In this document: in pieces, positions 1-5,025 of the stretch
Numbering within the stretch: the stretch's first letter is position 1
Layout: each line of letters starts with the position of its first letter
NCBI GenBank assembly: GCA_964436865.1
Contig: CAYTFK010000430.1
Coordinates: 1 to 5,065, forward strand
Source: JAXGPP01 sp964436865
GTDB taxonomy: Bacteria > Planctomycetota > Planctomycetia > Pirellulales > Thermoguttaceae
DNA: 5,065 bases
Reading direction: 5' to 3'
The notes under the pieces: generated by a model
Seen by the model: only the letters and a program-made list of their open reading frames with translations
What the model was told of the DNA's origin: nothing
The model's database searches: none
Program-made: the position numbers and the translations under genes

Positions 1-15
1 GGGCGGCCGCCACGG

Positions 16-31
16 TGGCAAGTTCGACGCA
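16..31 (+). promoter_or_regulatory. Possible sigma-54-type -24/-12 promoter of the large haem protein gene
   Basis: The sequence TGGCAAG-N4-ACGCA keeps the invariant GG and GC pairs of the sigma-54 consensus (TGGCACG-N4-TTGCA), at 17-18 and 29-30, separated by exactly 10 bases. The -24 half matches well, but the -12 half is weak (AC instead of TT before GC). Transcription would start about 12 bases beyond the GC, near 42, giving a leader of roughly 24 bases that still contains the Shine-Dalgarno. No enhancer site can be seen because the window starts only 15 bases upstream. A chance match is possible in DNA this rich in GC. Confidence 0.3.
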
Positions 32-54
32 ACAATAGGCGAGATGCAATTGAC

Positions 55-59
55 AGGAG
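55..59 (+). promoter_or_regulatory. Shine-Dalgarno of the large haem protein gene
   Basis: AGGAG lies six bases before the ATG at 66, which is ideal spacing. It fixes the start just ahead of a good signal peptide. Confidence 0.8.
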
Positions 60-65
60 TCTGCC

Positions 66-2984
66 ATGGATTCGAAGAGCACGTTCTGCCGCGTCTTGCG
101 AAACGCCGTTGTGGTGGGGGCTGTCTTTGTGGCTTGGGCCGTTGACGTGCGAGCTAGCCGCGGGGCCGAGGAAGCCAAACCGAGCGTACCGGCGGCCGTC
201 ATCCACGCCGATCGTCCCTACTGCGTACCTTTCGAGCCGCGGCCGGCGCGATTCGTGCGAGTGGTGATCGAGCGCTCGTCGAGCAGTCAGCCGTGCATCG
301 ACGAACTGGAGATCTACGGTCGCGACAGCAAGCTGAACCTGGCGCTTGCCGCCGCCGGGGCCAAGGCATCGGCTTCGTCCTGCCTGCCGGGTTATGCGAT
401 CCACCAGATCGCGCACCTGAACGACGGCCGATACGGCAACGCGTGCAGTTGGATCGCCGCGGGTACGGGCGGGGAGTGGGCCGAGATCGAGTTGCCCGGC
501 ACGGTCGAGGTGGCCTCGGTGGTGATCTCGCGCGATCGCGAGGGGCAGTACCACGACCGTGTTCCGGTAGCCTTCGAGATCCAGGTTTCGCTCGATGGCC
601 GCCAATGGCAGACCGTGTGCCGGGTGCAGGCCCGAGCGGCGGCCGGCACACCCGGCCTGCCGCAGTACACCGGGCCGTTCCGGCTTTCCGCGGAGCCGGA
701 CTGGGAGGAACTGCTCGCCTATGCGTTCGACTGCGAGAGGTACACCTGGCAACGGATGTCGACCGACGACCATCTCTCGCCGCTGGTCGTCGAACGGCCG
801 GCGATGCCGGACGGCGAGCCCTACTGGGGCCGCATCGCCCGGCTTGATCCGCTGGCGCGCACGCTCGTGCAGTTCGACGAGATGATCGCGAGGCTGGCGG
901 AAAAGGGGATCGACACGGCTGGCGAAAGGCAGGTCTCGGCCGAGTTGCACCGGCGCCAGGCGGCGCTCGACAGCGCCGATCCGGCGGCGGCCGATCGGCT
1001 TTACCACGACGCCCGGTTCGCCAAGCGACGGCTGATGTTCCGCGATCCGGACCTCGACGGACTGCGGCGGATCCTGTTCGTCAAGCGCCACCCCTACCTC
1101 TCCTCGCACAACTACAGCGACATCCTCGACTCGACGTTTGAGCCGGGCGGGGGCGTGTGCACGCTGCAGATTCCACGGGTGGACGGGCGGCTGGAGCCTG
1201 CGGCGGCAACGCTGACGACGCTGTTCGATTCGAGCGAGGGAATTGCCCGCGATCCGATGGCCGATTTCGACGCCGAGACGATCTACTTCGCCTATCGGCC
1301 CGAGACGAGTCCCCGACCCGGTTGGGCGCCTTACTGGCACTTGATGGCGGTCGGCCAAGACGGCAGCGGTCTGCGGCAGTTGACCGACGGACCGTTTCAC
1401 GACTACTACCCCTGCCCGTTGCCCGACGGCGGGCTGGCCTTTATCTCGACGCGCGTGAAGGCGAAGTTTCTCTGCTGGCGCCCGCAGGCGTTCGTCCTGT
1501 TCCGCATGGATGGCGACGGGACGAACCTGCAGCCCCTTTCCCACGCCAACCTGAGCGAGTGGTCGCCGTGCGTGATGAACGACGGACGGATACTGTGGAC
1601 GCGGTCGGAGTATCTCGACAAGGGGGCCGATTTCGGCCACACGCTGTGGGCGATCCGCACGGACGGCAGCCACGCGGAACTGGTCTTCGGCAACAACACG
1701 CCGAATTGCTACATCAACGGCCGCGAGGTGCCCGGCACGCGGGAGATCTGCTGCACGCTCTTTTCCCACGGCGGCGACCACAACGGCCCGATCGGGCTGA
1801 TCGACCGCGGGCGGGGGCCGTTCGATACGGCGGCGGTGACCAACATCACGCCCGACATCACGCCGCGATACAACATGAACTGGCCGCGGTACGAGTGCTT
1901 CCGTGATCCGGTGCCGGTCGCACGCGACTACTTCCTGGTGAGCCACGCGCCGGCGGACCGGTTCGGGCTCTATGTGATCGATCGGTTCGGCAACCGGGAA
2001 CTGCTGTATCTCGATCCGGCCATCGGGAGCATGTGCCCCAGTCCGCTGCGGCCGACAGGCCGTCCGCCGGTGCTGGCAACAGCGCACGACGCGCACCTGG
2101 CTGAGGCCGGCAGTGCGCAACTGACGCTGGTGGACGTCTACCAGGGGCTCGCGCCGCACGTCGATCGCGGGCAGGTCAAGTACCTCCGGGTGTGCGAGGA
2201 GGTCCGCGCCGTTCTGAACGAGTTGCCCGACGGGCAGTGCCAGAGCGACCACGAGCCGTTCCAGGACTGGTATGCGACGCCGATCCACAAGGTGAGCGGG
2301 CCAAGCGGCTGGCCGAGCTACGTGGCCAAAGCGACGCTGGGCCTGGTGCCGGTGGAGGAGGACGGTTCCGCGTCGTTCGAGGTGCCCGCCGGCAAGACGC
2401 TCTATTTCCAGGTGCTCGACAAGGACTTCAACGAACTGCAGCGGATGCGGAGCGTGGTGCAGTTGCAGGCAGGCGAGCGGCGAAGCTGCATCGGTTGCCA
2501 CGAGAACCGGCAGCACACGCCGGCGCCGCAGCGGAGCATGGCCGGATCGGTGGTTGCGCAGAGACCGTCGCCGCCGCCGTGGGGCGCCGGCCCGTTCTCC
2601 TACGAGCGCGTGGTGCAACCGGTATGGGACAGGAACTGCACGAGTTGCCACGACGCCAGCGACAAAGGGGGGATCAACCTGACCGGTACGCTCGACGCGG
2701 AGAAGATCCCCGCTTCTTATCGCACGCTCATTGCCGGTGGCTGGGTCCACTATTTCGACTTCACGTACGGTCTGCGCCATCACAAGGCCGATCCGATGAC
2801 GTTCGGCACGCTGAAGAGCCGGCTCAGGCAGGTTCTGGAGGCTGATCATTACGAGGTCAAGCTGAGTGAAGCTGAGCTTCGCGCGGTGAAGTGCTGGATC
2901 GATCTGAATTGCCCGTTGTGGCCGGACTACCAGTTCCGCCCGGACCGTGTCGTGGAGGTGAATCGGCTGGCTGATGGGCAATGA
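66..2984 (+). CDS. Exported discoidin / PD40-propeller / di-haem cytochrome c protein, hydrazine synthase alpha-like
   Basis: A 972-residue protein whose start is supported by AGGAG six bases upstream. Residues 1-30 form a signal peptide (basic start, hydrophobic core VVVGAVFVAWAV, likely cleavage after VRA). Residues about 57-188 resemble an F5/8 type C (discoidin) beta-sandwich: WAEIELPG, then ISRDREGQYHDR and SLDGRQW. A helical linker (about 250-330) follows. Residues about 335-680 look like a beta-propeller of the TolB/PD40 type, with repeats at about 430-465 (DGSGLRQLTDGP, then PDGGLAFISTR) and 481-513. From there to the VEEDGSASFEVPAGK motif (763-777) the protein resembles the hydrazine synthase alpha subunit family. 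Two haem c motifs follow, CIGCH (808-812) and CTSCH (858-862); Met911 in DPMTFG is a plausible distal ligand of one haem. Export and haem binding follow from the motifs; an electron-transfer or redox role outside the cytoplasm is inferred. The substrate is unknown. Many such multidomain proteins occur in planctomycetes that do not perform anammox, so a hydrazine synthase label would be wrong. The gene stands alone in this window, and the one downstream converges on it. Confidence 0.93.
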   Translation: MDSKSTFCRVLRNAVVVGAVFVAWAVDVRASRGAEEAKPSVPAAVIHADRPYCVPFEPRPARFVRVVIERSSSSQPCIDELEIYGRDSKLNLALAAAGAKASASSCLPGYAIHQIAHLNDGRYGNACSWIAAGTGGEWAEIELPGTVEVASVVISRDREGQYHDRVPVAFEIQVSLDGRQWQTVCRVQARAAAGTPGLPQYTGPFRLSAEPDWEELLAYAFDCERYTWQRMSTDDHLSPLVVERPAMPDGEPYWGRIARLDPLARTLVQFDEMIARLAEKGIDTAGERQVSAELHRRQAALDSADPAAADRLYHDARFAKRRLMFRDPDLDGLRRILFVKRHPYLSSHNYSDILDSTFEPGGGVCTLQIPRVDGRLEPAAATLTTLFDSSEGIARDPMADFDAETIYFAYRPETSPRPGWAPYWHLMAVGQDGSGLRQLTDGPFHDYYPCPLPDGGLAFISTRVKAKFLCWRPQAFVLFRMDGDGTNLQPLSHANLSEWSPCVMNDGRILWTRSEYLDKGADFGHTLWAIRTDGSHAELVFGNNTPNCYINGREVPGTREICCTLFSHGGDHNGPIGLIDRGRGPFDTAAVTNITPDITPRYNMNWPRYECFRDPVPVARDYFLVSHAPADRFGLYVIDRFGNRELLYLDPAIGSMCPSPLRPTGRPPVLATAHDAHLAEAGSAQLTLVDVYQGLAPHVDRGQVKYLRVCEEVRAVLNELPDGQCQSDHEPFQDWYATPIHKVSGPSGWPSYVAKATLGLVPVEEDGSASFEVPAGKTLYFQVLDKDFNELQRMRSVVQLQAGERRSCIGCHENRQHTPAPQRSMAGSVVAQRPSPPPWGAGPFSYERVVQPVWDRNCTSCHDASDKGGINLTGTLDAEKIPASYRTLIAGGWVHYFDFTYGLRHHKADPMTFGTLKSRLRQVLEADHYEVKLSEAELRAVKCWIDLNCPLWPDYQFRPDRVVEVNRLADGQ

Positions 2985-2990
2985 GCTTTT

Positions 2991-3060
2991 CAGCTTTCAG
3001 CAGTCAGCTTTCAGCAGTCAGCTTTCAGCGGTCATCTTTCTGCGGTCAGCGGACGGCGGT
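2991..3060 (+). repeat. Decaying tandem repeat, five 14-bp units (ten related heptamers)
   Basis: Beginning six bases after the stop codon, five 14-bp units stand head to tail: CAGCTTTCAGCAGT (2991-3004), the same again (3005-3018), CAGCTTTCAGCGGT (3019-3032), CATCTTTCTGCGGT (3033-3046) and CAGCGGACGGCGGT (3047-3060). Each unit is itself two related heptamers, CAGCTTT and CAGCAGT. Divergence rises steadily away from the gene. There is no spacer between units, so this is a tandem repeat and not a CRISPR array. It resembles the heptanucleotide short tandem repeats known from cyanobacterial and other bacterial intergenic DNA. No function can be assigned. Confidence 0.9.
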
Positions 3061-3086
3061 AGGGGTGAAAGATGGAGGTTAGGATC

Positions 3087-3123
3087 ACACCCCCCGCTGA
3101 TGCGAAACGCGGTACGGGGGTGT
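3087..3123 (+). terminator. Terminator-like GC-rich hairpin downstream of the large haem protein gene
   Basis: ACACCCCC (3087-3094) pairs perfectly with GGGGGTGT (3116-3123), giving an 8-bp stem around a 21-base loop that can itself fold (GCG-AAA-CGC). Only TT follows the stem before C, so the U-tract is poor. It lies about 100 bases past the stop codon of the plus-strand gene and could end its transcript or block exonuclease. A purely structural role is equally possible. Confidence 0.35.
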
Positions 3124-3400
3124 TTCGGTTGACTTGGGCGAGAGGCGTGGCAGTAAGTGCATGGCATAAAGGGGTTTCGCACCTGGGTCGCGGACGTAAG
3201 TTTTCTACTACCTATGGGTCGAGTGTTGAAGTTCGCAGAGGGGTATGCGGATTTGGGGCGGTAAAGGGTTGCGGGAGGAGGTTTGCGGTCGGAACGGGGC
3301 TGCGCGCGAATGCTGGAGATTGGTGAGCGGTGCATGGAACAGGACCTTTCGGTTGGGGTGAATTATGGGCCGGTCGCGCGGGCGCGCAGATGGAGCGCGG

Positions 3401-3419
3401 AGCCCGGCGAGGGGCTTTT
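3401..3419 (+). terminator. Weak intrinsic-terminator-like hairpin
   Basis: AGCCC (3401-3405) pairs with GGGCT (3412-3416) around a six-base loop, with a run of four T at 3416-3419. The stem is only 5 bp (two further G-U pairs possible), and no plus-strand gene ends nearby. This is weak and may be chance. Confidence 0.15.
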
Positions 3420-3451
3420 GCGGAGGCCGACGCGGATGCGCCGGGCGACCG

Positions 3452-3473
3452 ATAGACGTAAGTGTACGTCTAT
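3452..3473. repeat. Perfect 9-bp inverted repeat with 4-base loop
   Basis: ATAGACGTA (3452-3460) and TACGTCTAT (3465-3473) are exact reverse complements separated by AGTG. The arms are AT-balanced in a GC-rich, G-skewed background, so the palindrome stands out. The 9-mer GACGTAAGT at 3455-3463 recurs at 3193-3201. No adjacent gene start makes it an obvious operator, and no T-run follows closely enough for a terminator. Confidence 0.75.
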
Positions 3474-3502
3474 ATACATGACGCGTGGCCTAAATCGCAA
3501 GA

Positions 3503-3544
3503 GAAAATCTTGGGGGGAGCGGAGAGATTCTTGGGGTGAGATCG
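3503..3544 (+). repeat. Imperfect 21-bp direct repeat around ATCTTGGGG / TTCTTGGGG
   Basis: Two adjacent 21-bp units, 3503-3523 and 3524-3544, share the core TCTTGGGG and GAG further on; about two thirds of positions agree by eye. The period is three times seven, the same heptamer spacing as the other two arrays in this gap. Confidence 0.5.
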
Positions 3545-3572
3545 AACGGCGGGACATTGGAGACTGAGAAGT

Positions 3573-3607
3573 GCAAATTGCAAATTGCAAATTGAAGATT
3601 GAAGACC
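3573..3607 (+). repeat. Decaying heptamer tandem repeat (GCAAATT family)
   Basis: Three perfect GCAAATT units (3573-3579, 3580-3586, 3587-3593) are followed by GAAGATT (3594-3600) and GAAGACC (3601-3607). On the minus strand this reads as repeated AATTTGC units, a motif often met in intergenic DNA of planctomycetes and some other bacteria. It is more AT-rich than its surroundings. No function can be assigned. Confidence 0.85.
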
Positions 3608-3748
3608 GGGAGAGGCTCGGTTTGCGGGTGAGCGGGAAGTTTCACGCGGGGTGGCGGAGGGGACGATGAAGATGCGACCCGATTGGGGATGGCGGGCTGG
3701 CTGGTAAAAGGGACGCGGAAAGCACGAAAGAAGGAAGGGGCTCGAGAC

Positions 3749-4588
3749 TCACACCATCCACCAATGTCCCGGGCTGACGCTTTCGATGTTGAACGATCGT
3801 TCGCTCTCGGGCAGGGAAGCCAGAAGCTCCTGGGCCTTCCGGCCAATCGCGTCGGCGGCAAGCTCGGCGTTGCGCCGGCCGACCTCGACGGAGGCGTGCT
3901 CGCGCGGATCCTGTCCGCCGATGCCGGAGGGGGGCTTCATGTCGAGGTTCAGGGGCCCCTCGCCCAGTTCACCGATGTCGACCAGATCGGGATAGAAGAA
4001 CATCATGTCCGACGTCTCCCACTTGGCAGCATGGTCCGTGCCCGACTCTGGGCCGCGGCTGAGCGTGATCTCCCACAACCCCATTCCCGCGGCCTTTCCG
4101 TCGGCAGTGACCGGCGCAAGGGCCGCATCGATCATTTCGATCTGTTCGCGAACATTGTGCCCGGAGACACCCAGGATCACCCGAAAGCCGGTCCGCTTCA
4201 GCCGCATGAACAGCGCCGTGAGCACCGGCTCCAGGTGCTCCCGCGGGAAGCCGGCGTGGAAATAGACCGGCGGGTAGACCGCTCCGCCGAACTTCTCGGC
4301 GCACTTGACCAGAATTCCGTGGGCCTTAAGGGCGTCGGTGCCCAGCGGCAGGTGGCGGCCGTGCCATTCGATCAGGCCGAACGGCACATAGACCACGGGA
4401 CACTTCCGTCCGGCGGCCTCCAACTGCCCTGGCCGCATGAACTGCATCTGCACTTCGGGCGACAGCCGGTTCGACAGGCTCGCCTGGGATCCGGCGGGAC
4501 TCTCCGCCGCGGCGGCGATCTCCGCGGCCGTCAGAGTGGCGCCTCCTATGGCCAATACGTTGCGTCCCAGGAAATCGCGTCGGTTCAT
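3749..4588 (-). CDS. Tat-exported creatininase-family (creatinine amidohydrolase-like) metal-dependent hydrolase
   Basis: A 279-residue protein. The start at 4588 is chosen because AAAGGA lies nine bases upstream and the protein then opens with a compact Tat signal: NRRDFLGRN (Arg3-Arg4), hydrophobic stretch LAIGGATLTAAEIAAAA, likely cleavage near residue 28. The mature part is about 250 residues, normal for the family. The creatininase signature is VPFGLIEWHGRHLPLGTD (68-85), supplying Glu74, His76, His79 and Asp85. His144 in SGHNVRE sits where the family usually has NGHGGN or NGHYEN, and DHAAKWETS (185-193) supplies His186 and Glu191. Known relatives hydrolyse cyclic or linear amides with two divalent metals (creatininase, FAPy deformylase ArfB, mycofactocin protein MftE). 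None of those pathways is visible here and the substrate is unknown. Exported creatininase-like proteins seem common in planctomycetes. The gene converges on the large haem protein gene, and its leader carries a terminator-like hairpin. Earlier in-frame ATGs at 4609 and 4655 would bury the Tat motif behind a non-signal extension. Confidence 0.92.
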   Translation of the reverse strand: MNRRDFLGRNVLAIGGATLTAAEIAAAAESPAGSQASLSNRLSPEVQMQFMRPGQLEAAGRKCPVVYVPFGLIEWHGRHLPLGTDALKAHGILVKCAEKFGGAVYPPVYFHAGFPREHLEPVLTALFMRLKRTGFRVILGVSGHNVREQIEMIDAALAPVTADGKAAGMGLWEITLSRGPESGTDHAAKWETSDMMFFYPDLVDIGELGEGPLNLDMKPPSGIGGQDPREHASVEVGRRNAELAADAIGRKAQELLASLPESERSFNIESVSPGHWWMV

Positions 4589-4597
4589 GTGCGTGAG

Positions 4598-4603
4598 TCC
4601 TTT
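4598..4603 (-). promoter_or_regulatory. Shine-Dalgarno of the creatininase-family gene
   Basis: On the minus strand AAAGGA precedes the ATG at 4588 by nine bases. It decides the start in favour of the residue that opens the Tat signal and against the upstream in-frame ATGs. Confidence 0.75.
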
Positions 4604-4617
4604 GTGCATGTGCCTGG

Positions 4618-4657
4618 AAAAACAGCCGATTTCGGCGGTCGCGCCGAACCGCATCGG
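4618..4657 (-). terminator. Intrinsic terminator or attenuator hairpin in the creatininase leader
   Basis: Read on the minus strand, CCGAT (4657-4653), a four-base bulge, TTCGGCG (4648-4642), a four-base loop, CGCCGAA (4637-4631) and ATCGG (4630-4626) form a 12-bp stem interrupted only by the bulge. After three bases (CTG) comes TTTTT (4622-4618). This is the layout of an intrinsic terminator. It ends 29 bases before the creatininase start codon and 15 bases before its Shine-Dalgarno. No minus-strand gene upstream needs terminating within the window, so a conditional attenuator in a regulated leader, or a barrier to read-through from outside the window, are the leading explanations. Confidence 0.6.
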
Positions 4658-4675
4658 AACCCGCCCGCTTCGGCC

Positions 4676-4693
4676 GCCTCCTTTCGGAGAGGC
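4676..4693. repeat. Short inverted repeat in the divergent gap
   Basis: GCCTC (4676-4680) and GAGGC (4689-4693) can pair around an eight-base loop; alternatively CTCC (4678-4681) pairs with GGAG (4686-4689). On the minus strand the same place reads AAAGGAGG, a strong anti-16S match, but the next in-frame ATG is too far away. In a leader RNA the two alternative foldings could compete. Confidence 0.35.
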
Positions 4694-4729
4694 AGCAAGT
4701 GTCCGCATCGCGGCACGCGCCGGCGCGAA

Positions 4730-4756
4730 GGCCGCGCGTGAGTCTATCACGCGGCC
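4730..4756. promoter_or_regulatory. Palindrome between divergent genes, possible operator
   Basis: CGCGTGA (4735-4741) and TCACGCG (4747-4753) are perfect reverse complements around GTCTA. GGC (4730-4732) and GCC (4754-4756) extend the symmetry across a two-base bulge. No T-run follows on either strand, so termination is unlikely. A 7-bp half-site pair with a five-base centre, midway between divergent starts at 4588 and 4791, fits a dimeric repressor or activator site. The assignment is inference. Confidence 0.4.
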
Positions 4757-4776
4757 CCGCCGGACGGTATCTTTCC

Positions 4777-4781
4777 AGGGG
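4777..4781 (+). promoter_or_regulatory. Shine-Dalgarno of the 61-residue open frame
   Basis: AGGGG stands nine bases before the ATG at 4791 and directly abuts an earlier in-frame ATG at 4782. The spacing favours 4791 as the true start. Confidence 0.35.
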
Positions 4782-4790
4782 ATGACTGTT

Positions 4791-4976
4791 ATGAAGCGAC
4801 ACGAAATACTTGGGCGCATTCCACGTGAGGAGTGCCTGAAGACACTGCAAGCGTACGAGATGGAATTCGCGGCGGACACCGCTCCGGGGCAGTCGCAACA
4901 ACAATTCGCACGAGAACAGCGGATCGGTGACGCGGTAGCCTACGCTGTCCTCGACGACCGTTACCTCCGGAATTGA
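4791..4976 (+). CDS. Small hypothetical protein, 61 residues
   Basis: I do not recognise this protein. It is short, charged and soluble-looking, beginning MKRHEILGRIPREECLKTLQ and ending AVLDDRYLRN. It has no signal peptide, membrane segment, metal-binding cluster or repeated motif; one cysteine is present. Its favourable features are AGGGG nine bases upstream, balanced amino-acid use unlike the Arg/Pro-rich shadow frames nearby, and a palindrome beginning three bases after the stop codon. Against it, third codon positions are less GC-rich than in the two large genes, which could mean a recently acquired gene, a decaying fragment or a chance frame. It would be divergent from the creatininase-family gene. 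The minus-strand frame over the same bases has no good ribosome binding site and looks less protein-like. Confidence 0.4.
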   Translation: MKRHEILGRIPREECLKTLQAYEMEFAADTAPGQSQQQFAREQRIGDAVAYAVLDDRYLRN

Positions 4977-4978
4977 GA

Positions 4979-5011
4979 CCAGTGTCACCCCTTCGGGGCT
5001 GGAGACACAGG
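4979..5011. repeat. Long imperfect hairpin, planctomycete-style extragenic palindrome
   Basis: CC (4979-4980), GTGTC (4982-4986) and CCCC (4988-4991) pair with GGGG (4995-4998), GACAC (5004-5008) and GG (5010-5011), around a TTC loop with small mismatches and one asymmetric bulge. It starts three bases after the stop codon of the 61-residue frame but lacks a T-run, so it is better read as a structured extragenic element than as an intrinsic terminator. Confidence 0.55.
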
Positions 5012-5025
5012 AATGGAATCTGACG

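Larger units (their letters stand above)
3061..3748. other. Long intergenic stretch between convergent genes, no credible gene
   Basis: About 690 bases without a supportable gene. Short open frames cross it on both strands, but none has a Shine-Dalgarno with a plausible protein, and their translations are low-complexity and rich in Arg and Gly. The plus strand is markedly richer in G than C (for example 32 G against 7 C in 3241-3300). The stretch holds a GC-rich hairpin (3087-3123), a perfect 9-bp inverted repeat (3452-3473), a 21-bp direct repeat (3503-3544) and a heptamer array (3573-3607), annotated separately. No tRNA, rRNA or recognisable riboswitch was seen. A short GAAAGCACGAAAG stretch near 3718-3730 resembles another common bacterial intergenic repeat, but is too short to call. 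Confidence 0.65.

Noticed and set aside
199..885. Overlapping alternative frames on both strands within the haem protein gene.
   Set aside because: These are shadows of the 972-residue coding frame, with Arg/Pro-rich translations and no family features.
66..2984. Calling the large protein a hydrazine synthase subunit.
   Set aside because: No N-terminal CXXCH, no neighbouring beta/gamma subunit genes in the window, and the fold is widespread in planctomycetes without anammox metabolism.
2991..3060. CRISPR array.
   Set aside because: The 14-bp units abut directly with no spacers and diverge progressively; no cas gene is present.
3149..3163. Sigma-54-like sequence TGGCAGTAAGTGCA.
   Set aside because: The GG and GC pairs are eight bases apart, two short of the required ten, and no gene follows.
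3018..3567. Several short open frames (75-105 residues) on both strands between the two main genes.
   Set aside because: Their translations are rich in Arg, Gly and Ser, they include tandem repeat DNA, and none has a good ribosome binding site with recognisable protein character.
3683..4741. A 352-residue open frame on the plus strand across the creatininase-family gene.
   Set aside because: It lies antisense to a gene with clear family motifs, a Tat signal and a ribosome binding site. Its translation is low in hydrophobic structure and matches no family; long antisense frames are common in GC-rich DNA.
4589..4879. N-terminal extension of the creatininase-family protein by up to 97 residues to an ATG at 4879.
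   Set aside because: The extension would bury the Tat motif, reads as arbitrary sequence and crosses the leader hairpin. The start at 4588 has a Shine-Dalgarno and typical Tat spacing.
4326..4988. A 220-residue minus-strand open frame overlapping the creatininase start and the small plus-strand frame.
   Set aside because: It overlaps the creatininase gene in another frame, turns into Arg-rich shadow sequence, and has no convincing ribosome binding site.
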